Origin: CAIQPS01 sp963843455
Lineage (GTDB): Bacteria; Actinomycetota; Thermoleophilia; RBG-16-64-13
NCBI GenBank assembly: GCA_963843455.1
Contig: CAWJKE010000016.1
Span: 124,001-188,000, forward strand
DNA length: 64,000 bases
Direction of reading: 5' to 3'
This document shows positions 35,783 to 44,124 of this stretch, piece after piece. Within the stretch, counting starts at the first letter, position 1; each line of letters begins with the position of its first letter. A model generated the notes under the pieces. The model did not search any database. It was not told the origin of the DNA and saw nothing but the letters and a program-made list of their open reading frames with translations. Position numbers and translations under genes: made by a program.

Positions 35783-36439
35783 CTACTCCTCGACGTAGAC
35801 GATGCGCGAGCCTTCCTTCTTGATCTTGAACGACGACCGGCGGTTGATCGCCGGGTCGGAGACCGCCTGCCACATGCCCCAGAGTGCAGGGAGAAAGCCC
35901 GTGAACGTGTTGATCTCCGCAACGTTATGCGCAGGCCAGCCCCCGCCCGTGGGCGTCTTGCCGCTCGGATGCGGCGGGAGAGCGTCCTGCGGAGTCGCCG
36001 GATCAGGTCCGAGCAACATGCCCGGAGGCACGTGCATGCAGGAACGGAGTTTGCAGCCGCCGGGGATGGCCTCATACTGATGAGACAGCATCACCCACGG
36101 AGGCATGTCCGGCTGATCCCCGGTGGAGCCGGCGGTGAGCAGATGGTCATACGTCCAGAAGTCCACGTGGGCCGGAGTGCCGAGATTGGGATCGACCCAC
36201 TCGATGCGGAGGTCCATCACCGGACCGTAGTCGATGCTCTCGCTGGCGATCTGGACGGCGCCGATGTGTCCGCCCAGCGGTGGCTTGACTTCCCAGCAGA
36301 ACCCTTTGTGCTCGTCGGGGCACCAGAGTTCGTAGCCCTTCTCCATGTTGACCCACCACCAGTCCAGCATCTCGACGGTCACTCCGGGAATGGTGTGGTC
36401 GACCACGAGCCAGCCCGCCGGGTACGTCCCTTCCTCCAC
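35783..36439 (-). CDS. DAPG hydrolase (PhlG)-like protein
   Basis: A 218-residue soluble protein with segments like the PhlG/START-related hydrolase fold: TVEMLDWWWVNMEKGYELWCPDEHKGF and PAHVDFWTYDH, containing His and Glu residues that bind zinc in PhlG. PhlG cleaves a C-C bond of 2,4-diacetylphloroglucinol. Sequence distance is considerable, so the substrate may differ. It leads an operon with the AprB-like ferredoxin and flavoprotein, which suggests breakdown or reduction of an aromatic or cyclic ketone. Confidence 0.6.
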   Translation of the reverse strand: MEEGTYPAGWLVVDHTIPGVTVEMLDWWWVNMEKGYELWCPDEHKGFCWEVKPPLGGHIGAVQIASESIDYGPVMDLRIEWVDPNLGTPAHVDFWTYDHLLTAGSTGDQPDMPPWVMLSHQYEAIPGGCKLRSCMHVPPGMLLGPDPATPQDALPPHPSGKTPTGGGWPAHNVAEINTFTGFLPALWGMWQAVSDPAINRRSSFKIKKEGSRIVYVEE

Positions 36440-36755
36440 TGCGTGCCTCCTTCCAGCTGGGAGATCCTGGGCCCACCCATACTACACGGATGAACAGGCC
36501 ACGATGCGCGTGAGTTTGTCTATCGGGGCCGTCGGTTCACGCCGGGCGCTGGGACCTTTCGTAGGGAATACATTGACCTTCATTCGTTATCTGGATGACT
36601 TCGCGTACAAGCCCTCTTCCTGCTAGGCGTTTGCCAGACAGCGGGTCGTCAGAGGCAGTCAGAGCGCGGCAGGTCAGGTTCCCTCCGAATCGGAACATTG
36701 CCTGCATATGCGCACTGTATGACATCTGCCGACAGTCCGCATCAAGGTCTTGACT
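36440..36755. other. Intergenic region before repeat copy 4
   Basis: No coding frame with supportable homology and no hairpin of note is seen. It probably contains the promoter of the minus-strand PhlG-like operon. Confidence 0.4.
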
Positions 36756-36940
36756 GGTCTCGAAAACCGTTGTGCCGTGCAAACGGTACCGGGGTTCGAA
36801 TCCCCCCCTCTCCGCTTGGGAAAGCCAAGAACAGCTCGTCAGAACCCGGCCCCAGCGGTCGGCTTTTCGCGTCTTTCGGACGAGTTCGGTGGCAATTCGG
36901 GGGCAAACACGACAACTGCCAGCTAGTAGAACGAGACGGG
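36756..36940 (+). repeat. tRNA-Ser 3'-end repeat copy 4
   Basis: GGTCTCGAAAACCGTTGTGCC onward matches the tRNA with one C to T change and one G missing in the T-stem, then GGGAAAGCC, a degenerate AACCCGGCC/GGTCGGCTT hairpin with TTTT, CGCGTCTTTCGG, GAGTTCGGTGGCAA, TTCGGGGGCAA and GAACGAGACGGG. It retains all blocks of copy 0. Confidence 0.9.
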
Positions 36941-36984
36941 CCCGCGCAGGCGCGAGCCGGCCGAAGGCGACTCGTCTCGCTCCT

Positions 36985-37458
36985 TTAGAGCCTCATTACC
37001 ATTTGGATCTCGCGGAGGTGGTCCCGCGGCGGTGGCAGTGCACCTATTTCCCCGGTGGGAACGAAACCCTTTCGGGTGTACAGCGCGAGGGCGGGCGTGT
37101 TCTTCTCCCCCACGTCTAGGAGCAGGCGATCCCACCCCTGAGTCCCGGCCCACTCCGCCAGGACGTCGATCAAGGCCGAGCCCACGCCCTGACGCCGTGC
37201 CTCTCGTGCCACCCACATGGAGATCAGGTAGCCGGCGTCCCGACACCGCTCGTGGGACATGCCGCGAACCAGGCCCGCGTCGAACCCGTTGGTCGTCGCC
37301 ACAAAGGTAGCCAGCTGCTCCAGCTGGAGTTCCCAGCTCTCCGGAGGTTGGGCTGCGGCCTCCCCGAAAGTCGTCCCGAAGGCATCTGGGGAGTCACTAA
37401 GGGCGCGAAGCCGGATAGCGCGTAGCCGCTCTCCGGATCCGGCGGCTAGACGCTCGAT
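36985..37458 (-). CDS. GNAT-family acetyltransferase, start codon missing
   Basis: The frame ending at 36985 encodes a complete GNAT fold of about 158 codons: IERLAAGSGERLRAIRLRAL and ALSDSPDAFGTTF (strand 1, helices 1-2), ISMWVAREARRQGVGSALI (acetyl-CoA loop, RRQGVG) and NTPALALYTRKGFVPTGEI. No ATG, GTG or TTG is found where the N-terminus should begin (about 37458); the first is an internal GTG at 37302 that would delete the first third. The 5' end may have been lost during cassette formation, or a rare start is used. Confidence 0.6.
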   Translation of the reverse strand: MERLAAGSGERLRAIRLRALSDSPDAFGTTFGEAAAQPPESWELQLEQLATFVATTNGFDAGLVRGMSHERCRDAGYLISMWVAREARRQGVGSALIDVLAEWAGTQGWDRLLLDVGEKNTPALALYTRKGFVPTGEIGALPPPRDHLREIQMVMRL

Positions 37459-37650
37459 GGTAGCGAACTGCGGTTTTCGAATCAGTGTCCGATCTTTCTG
37501 GTTCCGCGAAGAAGGCCACTCCCGTGTGGACCATTGCCGGTCGTGCCCCGAATGTATACGCCGCCAGTCCTACTGTCCAGGGGGTCCGCCGCTCCTGCCG
37601 TTGAAGCTAGCGACAGTACTTGCCATGGCCGTCGCATGCGGTGCTGCGAG

Positions 37651-37715
37651 TGGACCCGGTCCCAGTGGCCGGGTTTTCGCGTCTTTCGGGCGAGTTCGGG
37701 GCAGGTCGGGGCTCT
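37651..37715 (+). repeat. Repeat relic copy 5 (terminator and arm only)
   Basis: GGACCCGGTCCCAGTGGCC, then GGGTTTTCGCGTCTTTCGG, GCGAGTTCGGGGCAGG. It keeps the hairpin and arm blocks of the array repeat but lacks the tRNA core. Confidence 0.65.
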
Positions 37716-37810
37716 CACCGTCGGCCACGGGCTCCCTTGCCCGAAGTGCCTTTTGTGAGCCTCGAGTCTCTAGCTCATGATAGTCCAGCGCGGCGTCGCC
37801 GCGCCGACCG

Positions 37811-37890
37811 TGTCGCTGAGGCCAGGTTTCGCGTCTGTCGGGCGAGTTCGGGGACAAGTCGGGGCAATTCCGGGGCAAACTCGCCACCAC
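37811..37890 (+). repeat. Repeat relic copy 6 (arm only)
   Basis: GAGGCCAGGTTTCGCGTCTG, then TCGGGCGAGTTCGGGGACAA, and two more 11-base direct repeats (GTCGGGGCAAT, TTCCGGGGCAA) followed by CTCGCCACCA. Three tandem arm-like repeats are present; the tRNA core is lost. Confidence 0.6.
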
Positions 37891-37970
37891 GGAACACGTG
37901 TCGTCCTCATCTCGGCCTGGGTACATACTCAAGACACCGGCCGCTGTTAACGAGATAGAAGGGGAGTGAG

Positions 37971-38417
37971 ATGGCCGCTTCATTGGACCCAGTGACCAAA
38001 GTGAGTGACGAGTTGAAGTCACTGCTGAACAGTGCGATTGCCAGGGAGATCCAGGTAAGCGTCCAGTACATGTGGCAGCATGTCCAGGTCGTGGGCGTGA
38101 AGGGCGTGGCCGTCAGGGATGTGTTCCAAGAGACCGCCATCGCGGAGATGAAGCATGCTGAGAAAATCGCTGAGAGGCTCTGGTACCTCGGCGGCACGCC
38201 CACGACCAAGCCGGCGCCGATCGAGGTTGGGAATACGCTGAAGGAGTTCCTCGAACTCGATGCAAAGGCAGAGGTGGAAGCCGTTGAGATGTATCGCCAA
38301 ATCATCGAGCTGGCGACGAAGGAGCATGACGTAACGACGGCCTTCATGTTCAAAGAGATTCTCGAAGACGAGGAAGAACATCACGATCTGTTCACCACCA
38401 TGCTCGAAGAGGTGTGA
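37971..38417 (+). CDS. Ferritin-like/bacterioferritin protein
   Basis: A 148-residue four-helix protein with a di-iron ligand pattern: AIAREIQVSVQY (helix A Glu), AIAEMKHAEKIAERL (helix B ExxH), EAVEMYRQII (helix C Glu) and ILEDEEEHHDLF (helix D ExxH). This is the bacterioferritin/ferritin-like layout, lacking an obvious haem Met. It probably stores or detoxifies iron and peroxide. AAGGGGAG precedes the ATG. Confidence 0.88.
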   Translation: MAASLDPVTKVSDELKSLLNSAIAREIQVSVQYMWQHVQVVGVKGVAVRDVFQETAIAEMKHAEKIAERLWYLGGTPTTKPAPIEVGNTLKEFLELDAKAEVEAVEMYRQIIELATKEHDVTTAFMFKEILEDEEEHHDLFTTMLEEV

Positions 38418-38570
38418 CCCTCGGTCCACCGCGCACGGTGGCGACGCGCATCACTTCCTCACCGCTTCGGCGACGCTTGGCCCATCGACGGGCATGGTCG
38501 GCCTATACTCGATGTACGCGGGAGCGAACGAATAGTCCCGTGACCTGCTCCAAGAGGAAGGAGACGAACC

Positions 38571-39002
38571 GTGTCAGAACAAGACAACGTTCGCATCGCC
38601 GACGAGTACCTTGAGGCACTGAACTCTCACGACTATGACCAAGTGAAGGCTTACCACGCCGACTCGTTCCGGTCTCTGCTGCCCGGGCTCCCCGGCCCGG
38701 TCGACGAGGCGGGGCACCGGGCCTTCCTCCAAGGAAACTGGAGTGCTTTCCCCGACCTGTCCTTCCAGGTCACCCAGAGGATCGCCAGCGGTGATCATGT
38801 AGTGGACACCTGGGTGGGGACAGGCACACATAGCGGCCCGATGATCACGCCCACGGGTGCCAGCGTGCCCCCGACGGGGCGTAAAGGGAGCATCCCGGGC
38901 GTCGACATAATCGAGATCAAGAACGGGAAGATCGTCCGCGCCGACGTGTACTTCGACACGATGACACTCTTGGCGCAACTTGGCCTTGTGCCGGGGATGT
39001 AG
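38571..39002 (+). CDS. SnoaL-like ester cyclase family protein
   Basis: A 143-residue NTF2-fold protein: VRIADEYLEALNSHDYDQVKAY, FLQGNWSAFPDLSFQV, VVDTWVGTGTHSGPM and PPTGRKGSIPGVDII are typical of SnoaL/ester cyclase proteins. GTG at 38571 follows AAGGAG. It stands alone between the ferritin-like and VOC genes. Substrate unknown. Confidence 0.8.
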   Translation: MSEQDNVRIADEYLEALNSHDYDQVKAYHADSFRSLLPGLPGPVDEAGHRAFLQGNWSAFPDLSFQVTQRIASGDHVVDTWVGTGTHSGPMITPTGASVPPTGRKGSIPGVDIIEIKNGKIVRADVYFDTMTLLAQLGLVPGM

Positions 39003-39276
39003 GCGCCGGCACCTGCAGCGAATCTGGCGGTGCGTGGGGAGCAGGAGCGGAGGTCCTTCGGGACGTTCGCTGCTCTTCACCTCTGGAAAGCCCGGACGAG
39101 AGTGCGCTGGGCTGATCGTGCGCCCCTGAATTGCCTGGGAAGCGGCGCGCCCTGGAACTCTGTCAACGTGGTCAGGCGGCGGACATGACAGGCTCTTGCC
39201 GCGGTCAACGGGAACGAGTTTCATATGGCGCTCCGCGGGTACAGAGCAAAGAATATCCTAGGATAGGGGAGTCGAA

Positions 39277-39645
39277 ATGCCGCGCTATATACACTTCGAG
39301 CACTATATGGATGACGCCCAGAAGGGAATCGACTTCTACGAGAAGGTTTTCGGCTGGAAGGCCGAGAAATTCGGCGATATGGCCTATTGGACCATCGTTA
39401 GCGGCGAGGAAAACACGCCGGGCATCAACGGCGGGTTTAGCCAAGCCGCGGCCCCGGGGGGCCAGCGGGTGGTGAACACCATGGGAGTGGAGGACATCGA
39501 CGGTGCGATCAAACGCGCCGAGGAGGCAGGCGCCAGCGTCCTCTTGCCGAAGCAGGCGATTCCGGGCATGGCTTGGATCGCCTACCTCACAGATCCCACG
39601 GGCGTTGTTTTCGGCCTATTCATGGAGGACCAGACGGCCGCGTAG
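39277..39645 (+). CDS. VOC-family (glyoxalase/bleomycin-resistance fold) protein
   Basis: A 122-residue VOC protein with two beta-alpha-beta-beta-beta modules: HFEHYMDDAQKGIDFYEKVFGWKAEKF and MGVEDIDGAIKRAEEAGASVL, ending WIAYLTDPTGVVFGLF. Members bind metal and small hydrophobic ligands or conjugates. ATG follows GGGGAG. No partner gene. Confidence 0.85.
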   Translation: MPRYIHFEHYMDDAQKGIDFYEKVFGWKAEKFGDMAYWTIVSGEENTPGINGGFSQAAAPGGQRVVNTMGVEDIDGAIKRAEEAGASVLLPKQAIPGMAWIAYLTDPTGVVFGLFMEDQTAA

Positions 39646-39762
39646 CCTTTGGGCCGGCGGGGAATGAGCCGTTGAGGCTATTGATACGAACGGCTAGTAC
39701 GAAGACATGCGCCGGCCGCCGAGTGCTACCTAGAAGCTGAAGGCCGGACATGAGGGGGGACG

Positions 39763-40266
39763 ATGCAGCAGTTCCTCATCGGGATTTCTGGTGCCCTCCT
39801 GGGGGTCATCGGCTGGCTCCTCGTGGGGATGTACATCCAGCGGCGGCTCCACGACCGCCAGGCCCGCGATGCCGCTCGCGCCGTGTATTTCGAGGTGGGG
39901 GCGAACCACCTCACCGTCTTTACCGCACTGGAATATCGCGCGTTCGGGCCGCTAGGCCGCTCGACGTTCGACCGCCTACTCCCGGAGCTTGCCACCTGGC
40001 TGCCGGCCGCGGAGCTCCAAGCTCTCGCCCTGGCGTACCTGGGACACGCCGGCTACGACCAGATGTCCCAGGATTCCAGCCTACCCGACGAAACGCGCCG
40101 CTCGGCGCTCAGCGCCCTCCTCGAGACGCACCGGGTTGCGGTGGACCTCCTTCGCCGGCGCGCGTTCAGCCAGCGGGAGATCGAGTCGCTAGGTAAGTAT
40201 GTGAGCGCCGAGAGTGCTGAACTGATGCTGGCGGCGGAATCGCCCATGCCGGGTCCTGATCGATAG
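39763..40266 (+). CDS. Membrane-anchored hypothetical protein
   Basis: A 167-residue protein with one N-terminal helix (FLIGISGALLGVIGWLLVGMYI) followed by a basic segment and a helical cytosolic domain (AARAVYFEVGANHLTVFTALEY, then repeated Leu-rich helices). No family is recognised. The RBS of the following NTF2-like gene lies directly after its stop. Confidence 0.6.
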   Translation: MQQFLIGISGALLGVIGWLLVGMYIQRRLHDRQARDAARAVYFEVGANHLTVFTALEYRAFGPLGRSTFDRLLPELATWLPAAELQALALAYLGHAGYDQMSQDSSLPDETRRSALSALLETHRVAVDLLRRRAFSQREIESLGKYVSAESAELMLAAESPMPGPDR

Positions 40267-40274
40267 GAGGCAGT

Positions 40275-40779
40275 ATGTTCGAGAATGGACGTAGGGACGC
40301 GGGCGCCGGGCAAACCGGGACCACCACGGGACAGAGCGGCCGGAACTCGAGGATCCTGGCCGGATTCGTCGCGCCTCCTCGACGCTGAGGATCTCGGGAG
40401 ACTCAATGAGTACCTGACAGACGACGTGGTCATGGATTGGCCCCAATCCGGCGAGCGTGTGCGCGGCATCGACAACTTCCGAGAGATCATCTCGGGATAC
40501 CCGGGACGGGATGGGACCGGCTTCAAGTCCGAGCCCATTCTGGTTGCCGGCGAGGAGCCCCATTACGTCATGACCCCCACGTTCAATCTGGTGCGCGTCC
40601 AGGGCTCGGGCGACAACCCGGTCTTCGTGGCCAAGCTGCACTACCCCGACGGATCGACCTGGTACATGATCGGCTTCTGCTCGATACGCGAGGACAAGAT
40701 CGCCCGACAGACGGCCTATTTCGCCCCGGAATACCCGGCACCCGACTGGCGTACCCCGTGGGTCGAGCCGCTGGCGTAG
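40275..40779 (+). CDS. SnoaL/NTF2-like protein, probable frameshift near start
   Basis: The NTF2-like body (LLDAEDLGRLNEYLTDDVVM, GIDNFREIISGYPG, WYMIGFCSI) is in a frame whose only ATG (40285) has no RBS. AGGAGGCAGT instead precedes an ATG at 40275 in another frame that stops after 37 codons. Dropping one base at about 40367 joins ILAGFV to RLLDAEDLG and gives a 3n product of 167 residues; as it stands the length is 3n+1. Confidence 0.65.
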
Positions 40780-40802
40780 GACCAGAGCTGGGAGTGTCGG
40801 GA

Positions 40803-40853
40803 TCCGGCCCAGTTGATCGGGTTCTCGCGCCTTTGAGGCGAGTTCGGTCACGG
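40803..40853 (+). repeat. Repeat relic copy 7 (terminator and arm)
   Basis: TCCGGCCCAGTTGATCGGGT, TCTCGCGCCTTTGAGG, CGAGTTCGGTCACGG keep the hairpin and the GAGTTCGGT arm of the array repeat in the right order. It is the rightmost recognisable copy. Confidence 0.5.
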
Positions 40854-40961
40854 TCCCCGCATCCAGGGCCCCTCCTCGTCGCCCAGCGCCAGGGCGGCGT
40901 TTGTGGCCAGCGATAGTGGGGTAAGCCAGTCGCGACAGTCAACTCTCTCAGGGGGACCCAA

Positions 40962-41354
40962 GTGAACATCGTTGTATGGGCCGACATACCGGTGACCGAC
41001 CTCAACCGAGCGTCGAAGTTCTACTCCCATGTCCTCGGCATGCCGGTCAACGAGATGCCCGGCGCCGAAGGAGTCGCGATACCCGGATCCCCGCCGCCCG
41101 AGGGCCAGCCGGCTCCAGAGACTATGACGGTAGCCTTCGACCTCTACCTGGGTGGCAAGCCAAGCACCGACGGGGTGACGGTGTATCTGTCGGCGATGGG
41201 GGACCTTCCGGGCGTGATGGCACGCATCCGGGAGGCGGGCGGCGAGATCCTTCAGGAGCCTCAGGACATGGGGCCGATGATCGGCACGCTGGCTTTCTTC
41301 AAAGATACCGAGGGCAACCGCATAGGCATACACCATGCGCCCGCCGGGATGTGA
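40962..41354 (+). CDS. VOC-family protein
   Basis: A 130-residue glyoxalase-fold protein: VVWADIPVTDLNRASKFYSHVLG in module 1, MARIREAGGEILQEPQDMG and TEGNRIGIHHAP in module 2. GTG at 40962 follows GGGGGACC. Its stop overlaps the MsrB start (TGATG), so the two are translated together, which might point to a stress or detoxification role. Confidence 0.85.
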   Translation: MNIVVWADIPVTDLNRASKFYSHVLGMPVNEMPGAEGVAIPGSPPPEGQPAPETMTVAFDLYLGGKPSTDGVTVYLSAMGDLPGVMARIREAGGEILQEPQDMGPMIGTLAFFKDTEGNRIGIHHAPAGM

Positions 41355-41764
41355 TGCCGGAGGCCAAGATGGTCCAGAAACTGGTCCGTAGCAGGGAGGA
41401 GTGGCGGCGCATCCTACCGTCCGACCACTATCGGGTGTTGTTCGAGGACGGGACGGAGCCCGCCTTCAACAACGAGTACGACGACTTTTGGGAACAAGGC
41501 ACGTACGCCTGCTACGCGTGTGACCTGCCCTTGTTCAGTTCGGAAGCGAAGTTTCATTCCGGCACGGGATGGCCCAGTTTTTGGCGACCGATCTCGCCTG
41601 ATGCGGTGGAGGAGCACGTGGATCGTTCCCTTTGGATGAGACGAACAGCAGTAAGCTGCGCCCGCTGCGAGGGCCACTTGGGCCACGTGTTCGATGACGG
41701 ACCGCCGCCCACGGGTCTGCGATACTGCATGAACTCCGCCTCGCTCAAGTTCGTACCGGAGTAG
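41354..41764 (+). CDS. msrB: Peptide-methionine (R)-S-oxide reductase
   Basis: A 136-residue MsrB. The zinc Cys pairs are CYAC and CARC, the substrate segment is HSGTGWPSFWRPI, and the catalytic Cys is in RYCMNSASLKF. It reduces the R-epimer of methionine sulfoxide in proteins using thioredoxin. It is coupled to the upstream VOC gene by a one-base overlap. Confidence 0.93.
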   Translation: MPEAKMVQKLVRSREEWRRILPSDHYRVLFEDGTEPAFNNEYDDFWEQGTYACYACDLPLFSSEAKFHSGTGWPSFWRPISPDAVEEHVDRSLWMRRTAVSCARCEGHLGHVFDDGPPPTGLRYCMNSASLKFVPE

Positions 41765-41877
41765 CACGCCAGTAACCTCGACGGCCTCGGCGGCGAGCGT
41801 TTGCAGTTCTGAAGTAGGGGTAGCTTCAGCTGTGATTCAGCTCGTATCCGATCGGCATCCCGCGGAAGGAGTTCCCG

Positions 41878-42315
41878 ATGAGCGTCGAACAAGTCGCCGG
41901 TGATTTCGTGAAGAATATGAATGATCCCGAAAAGCTGAAGCAACTCGTCACCCCGGATGCCATGGCGAGTGGTGGAGTCCTGCCTCAGGCCATCCCGGTG
42001 ATGCAAGCCATGGGAATGGTGAGCGCGCTGGTCACTGCTATGCCCGATCTGAGCTTTGCCATAGAGCAGACCACGGTGAGCGGGGACCAGGCAACCGTGA
42101 GAGTGCATTGGAGCGGCACCCAGTCTGGTCCATTGAATCTGCCGGTGGAGGGAATACCGACCCTTCCGCCGACCGGGAAGAAGGTATCGGTAAAGGATGC
42201 CTATGTCGTTACTGTCCAAGGCGACAAGGTCTCTCACATGCACGTCGAGTCGCCTTCCGATGGCGGCATCCCTGCGGCACTCAAACAGCTGGGAGTCGAT
42301 GTCCCGGTCATGTAG
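41878..42315 (+). CDS. SnoaL-like ester cyclase family protein
   Basis: A 145-residue NTF2-fold protein: VEQVAGDFVKNMNDPEKLKQLV, AMPDLSFAIEQTTVSGDQATVRVHW, LPPTGKKVSVKDAYVVTV. It is the fourth such protein within 11 kb. AAGGAG precedes the ATG. No partner gene. Confidence 0.8.
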   Translation: MSVEQVAGDFVKNMNDPEKLKQLVTPDAMASGGVLPQAIPVMQAMGMVSALVTAMPDLSFAIEQTTVSGDQATVRVHWSGTQSGPLNLPVEGIPTLPPTGKKVSVKDAYVVTVQGDKVSHMHVESPSDGGIPAALKQLGVDVPVM

Positions 42316-42726
42316 CGCCATCTTGCCATCCTTGTCGCCCGAGCTGACTCCGGCCGTGGCGCCGGTGGGATTGGCCTCACCGGGGGGCATGCCCATCTCC
42401 TCCGCGAGCACCGCTTAGCCGAGAGTTCGCCGGGCGGTCTTCGCGTCCCCACCACCGCCGGCACAGAGACACCGGCTGTTGGGGAGGAGGTTGCGGTAGA
42501 GGAGGTACCCACATCTCCGCATGACGGGGACTGGGGCGCGTACATCTCGGGGCTCAGGGAACAGGGAGACCATACTCCGGCGGCCGTTCTCATGGGAAAG
42601 ACCGTCCCGGGTTGGGAGAAGAAGCAGCCGCCCACCACTGAGACGCCCACAACCGAGGAGCCCGCCACCGAGGAGGCCACCAGCGTGGCGACCATCGGTC
42701 ACGGACACGGACACGGCAAGAAGTAA
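42316..42726 (+). pseudogene. C-terminal fragment of an unknown protein with Gly-His tail
   Basis: Directly after the stop of the ester cyclase-like gene an open frame runs to TAA at 42724-42726, without a suitable start codon. Its last third looks coding: WGAYISGLREQGDHTPAAVL, VPGWEKK, a Thr/Glu-Pro linker and a GHGHGHGKK tail that may bind metal. The N-terminal part is missing, so it is probably a broken gene. No family is recognised. Confidence 0.4.
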
Positions 42727-43119
42727 CGCCGGCGGGTGAAGAAGCGAGAGTAAACACGAGGCTGAGAGCCTACCGTGGAAACGGCAAGGGGCCGCCCGAC
42801 AGCGGCCCCTTGCCAGCGTTCCCCATGGACCCTTCGCGCTAGCGCATGCGTTCGAACTTCAGTTGACCTTGACGAGCGCCGCCGGGATGAGCTTCACGGG
42901 GCCGATCAGGCCGGACGCCGCCGCAACCAGAGGCTGGTTGGGGAATCCGGGCGATGGACCGGGGATGGCGACACTTGCCGTGGAGACGCCTGCGCGATGC
43001 CGCAGTGGTGTCGCAGTGCGCGGCAACCCCATTCCCAGTCGCCGCAGTCGGGACTATCATCCTCACATGAACACGATCATCAGTCGCCTACTTCATCCAC
43101 TCAAAGGAGAGTGCCCCAG
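42727..43119. other. Intergenic region with a hairpin, before the dehydrogenase
   Basis: Apart from the terminator hairpin at 42783-42814 I see nothing supportable. A minus-strand frame of about 59 codons (Pro/Ala-rich) exists but has no RBS or homology. AAAGGAGA at 43103-43110 is the RBS of the dehydrogenase. Confidence 0.4.
42783..42814. terminator. 13-bp hairpin after the His-tail fragment
   Basis: GGCAAGGGGCCGC pairs perfectly with GCGGCCCCTTGCC around a six-base loop CCGACA. No T-run follows, so it may end transcription only partly. Confidence 0.65.
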
Positions 43120-44124
43120 ATGAGAGCAGCGTTTGTGGTGGCCCCCCGCAAGTACGAGATACGCGAGATCCCCACCCCGCAGATCACCGACAGCGAGATG
43201 CTGGTCAAGATAGAGGCCTGCGGCGTCTGCTCCAGCGACATGTCCGGGTACAAGGACTCGTGGGGCGCGGAGATGAAGCAGGCCAATCCCTTCCCGAGGC
43301 GCGCCGGGCACGAACCGGCGGGAACGGTGGTGGAAGTCGGCAATCTGGTGAAGGGCTTCAACGTGGGTGACCGGATAACCGGCTACTTCGCCGACGACGC
43401 TTATTGCGAGTACGTGGCCGTCGATCCCGCCAGATTCGCCGCCCATCGCGCCCACGGCATGATCATCGAGAAGATCCCGGACGGCGTCCCTTTCGAATAT
43501 GCTCTCGGCGAGCCCCTCATGAGCTGCATGTCCATCGCACGCACGACGACACCCGAGTTCGGGGATTTCGTCTTCCAGATAGGCGCCGGCTTCATGGGCC
43601 TGGGGATCGTCGCCGGGGTCTCCTCTCCCAAGCTGCGCGAATACATCGTCGCGGACCTGGACGACAGCCGCCTCGAGTTGGCCAAGGAACTGGGGGCCAC
43701 CATCACCCTCAACCCCTCAAGAGTGGATGTGGTCAAGGAGGTCATGAGGATAACCGGGGGCCGGGGCGTCGATGTGGCCATCGAGGTGGTCGGCCACCCG
43801 ATAGGCATCAAGATGACCGGGGACGTGATCAAGACCAACCGGGCCAAGGTGATCCTCGTGGGCTGGCACCAAGCGCCCGACACCTACGAGCTGTTCAACT
43901 GGATCAAGTGCCCCATCATCTACAGCCCGCAGGGCATCGGCATGTCCACCAACTACCAGAGTGAGTTGGAACGAGCCATGTGGGCGCTGGAGAAGGGCGT
44001 CTATCCCATGGAGAAGCTCGTCACCCACAAGTACAGGCTGGAGGACATAGGCCAGGCCTTCGAGGACAACCTGGGCATGAAGCCCGGGTACATCAAGGGC
44101 GTGGTCATGCCGTTCATGGCCTAG
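43120..44124 (+). CDS. Zinc-type alcohol dehydrogenase (MDR family)
   Basis: A 334-residue medium-chain dehydrogenase. Catalytic-zinc region: CGVCSSDMSG (Cys about 31) and GHEPAGTVVEVG; cofactor-binding region: IGAGFMGLGIVAGV then VADLDDSRLELAKELGA, Asp after strand 2 indicating NAD preference. The structural-zinc Cys cluster is absent, so it resembles sorbitol/threonine dehydrogenase-like or scyllo-inosose-type enzymes. ATG at 43120 follows AAAGGAGA. Substrate unknown. Confidence 0.85.
   Translation: MRAAFVVAPRKYEIREIPTPQITDSEMLVKIEACGVCSSDMSGYKDSWGAEMKQANPFPRRAGHEPAGTVVEVGNLVKGFNVGDRITGYFADDAYCEYVAVDPARFAAHRAHGMIIEKIPDGVPFEYALGEPLMSCMSIARTTTPEFGDFVFQIGAGFMGLGIVAGVSSPKLREYIVADLDDSRLELAKELGATITLNPSRVDVVKEVMRITGGRGVDVAIEVVGHPIGIKMTGDVIKTNRAKVILVGWHQAPDTYELFNWIKCPIIYSPQGIGMSTNYQSELERAMWALEKGVYPMEKLVTHKYRLEDIGQAFEDNLGMKPGYIKGVVMPFMA

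Larger units (their letters stand above)
37459..37970. other. Gene-poor stretch with repeat relics
   Basis: Holds two partial repeat copies (listed separately) and no open frame with recognisable homology. The last 20 bp contain AAGGGGAGTGAG, the RBS of the ferritin-like gene. Confidence 0.5.

Noticed and set aside
40285..40410. MDVGTRAPGKPGP-type N-terminus of the NTF2-like protein
   Set aside because: The frame lacks an RBS and resembles no family sequence; the RBS serves another frame at 40275, so this is probably out-of-frame translation before an indel.
42862..43040. Small minus-strand gene of about 59 codons
   Set aside because: It has an ATG but no RBS, no homology and Pro/Ala-rich composition expected from GC-rich noncoding DNA.
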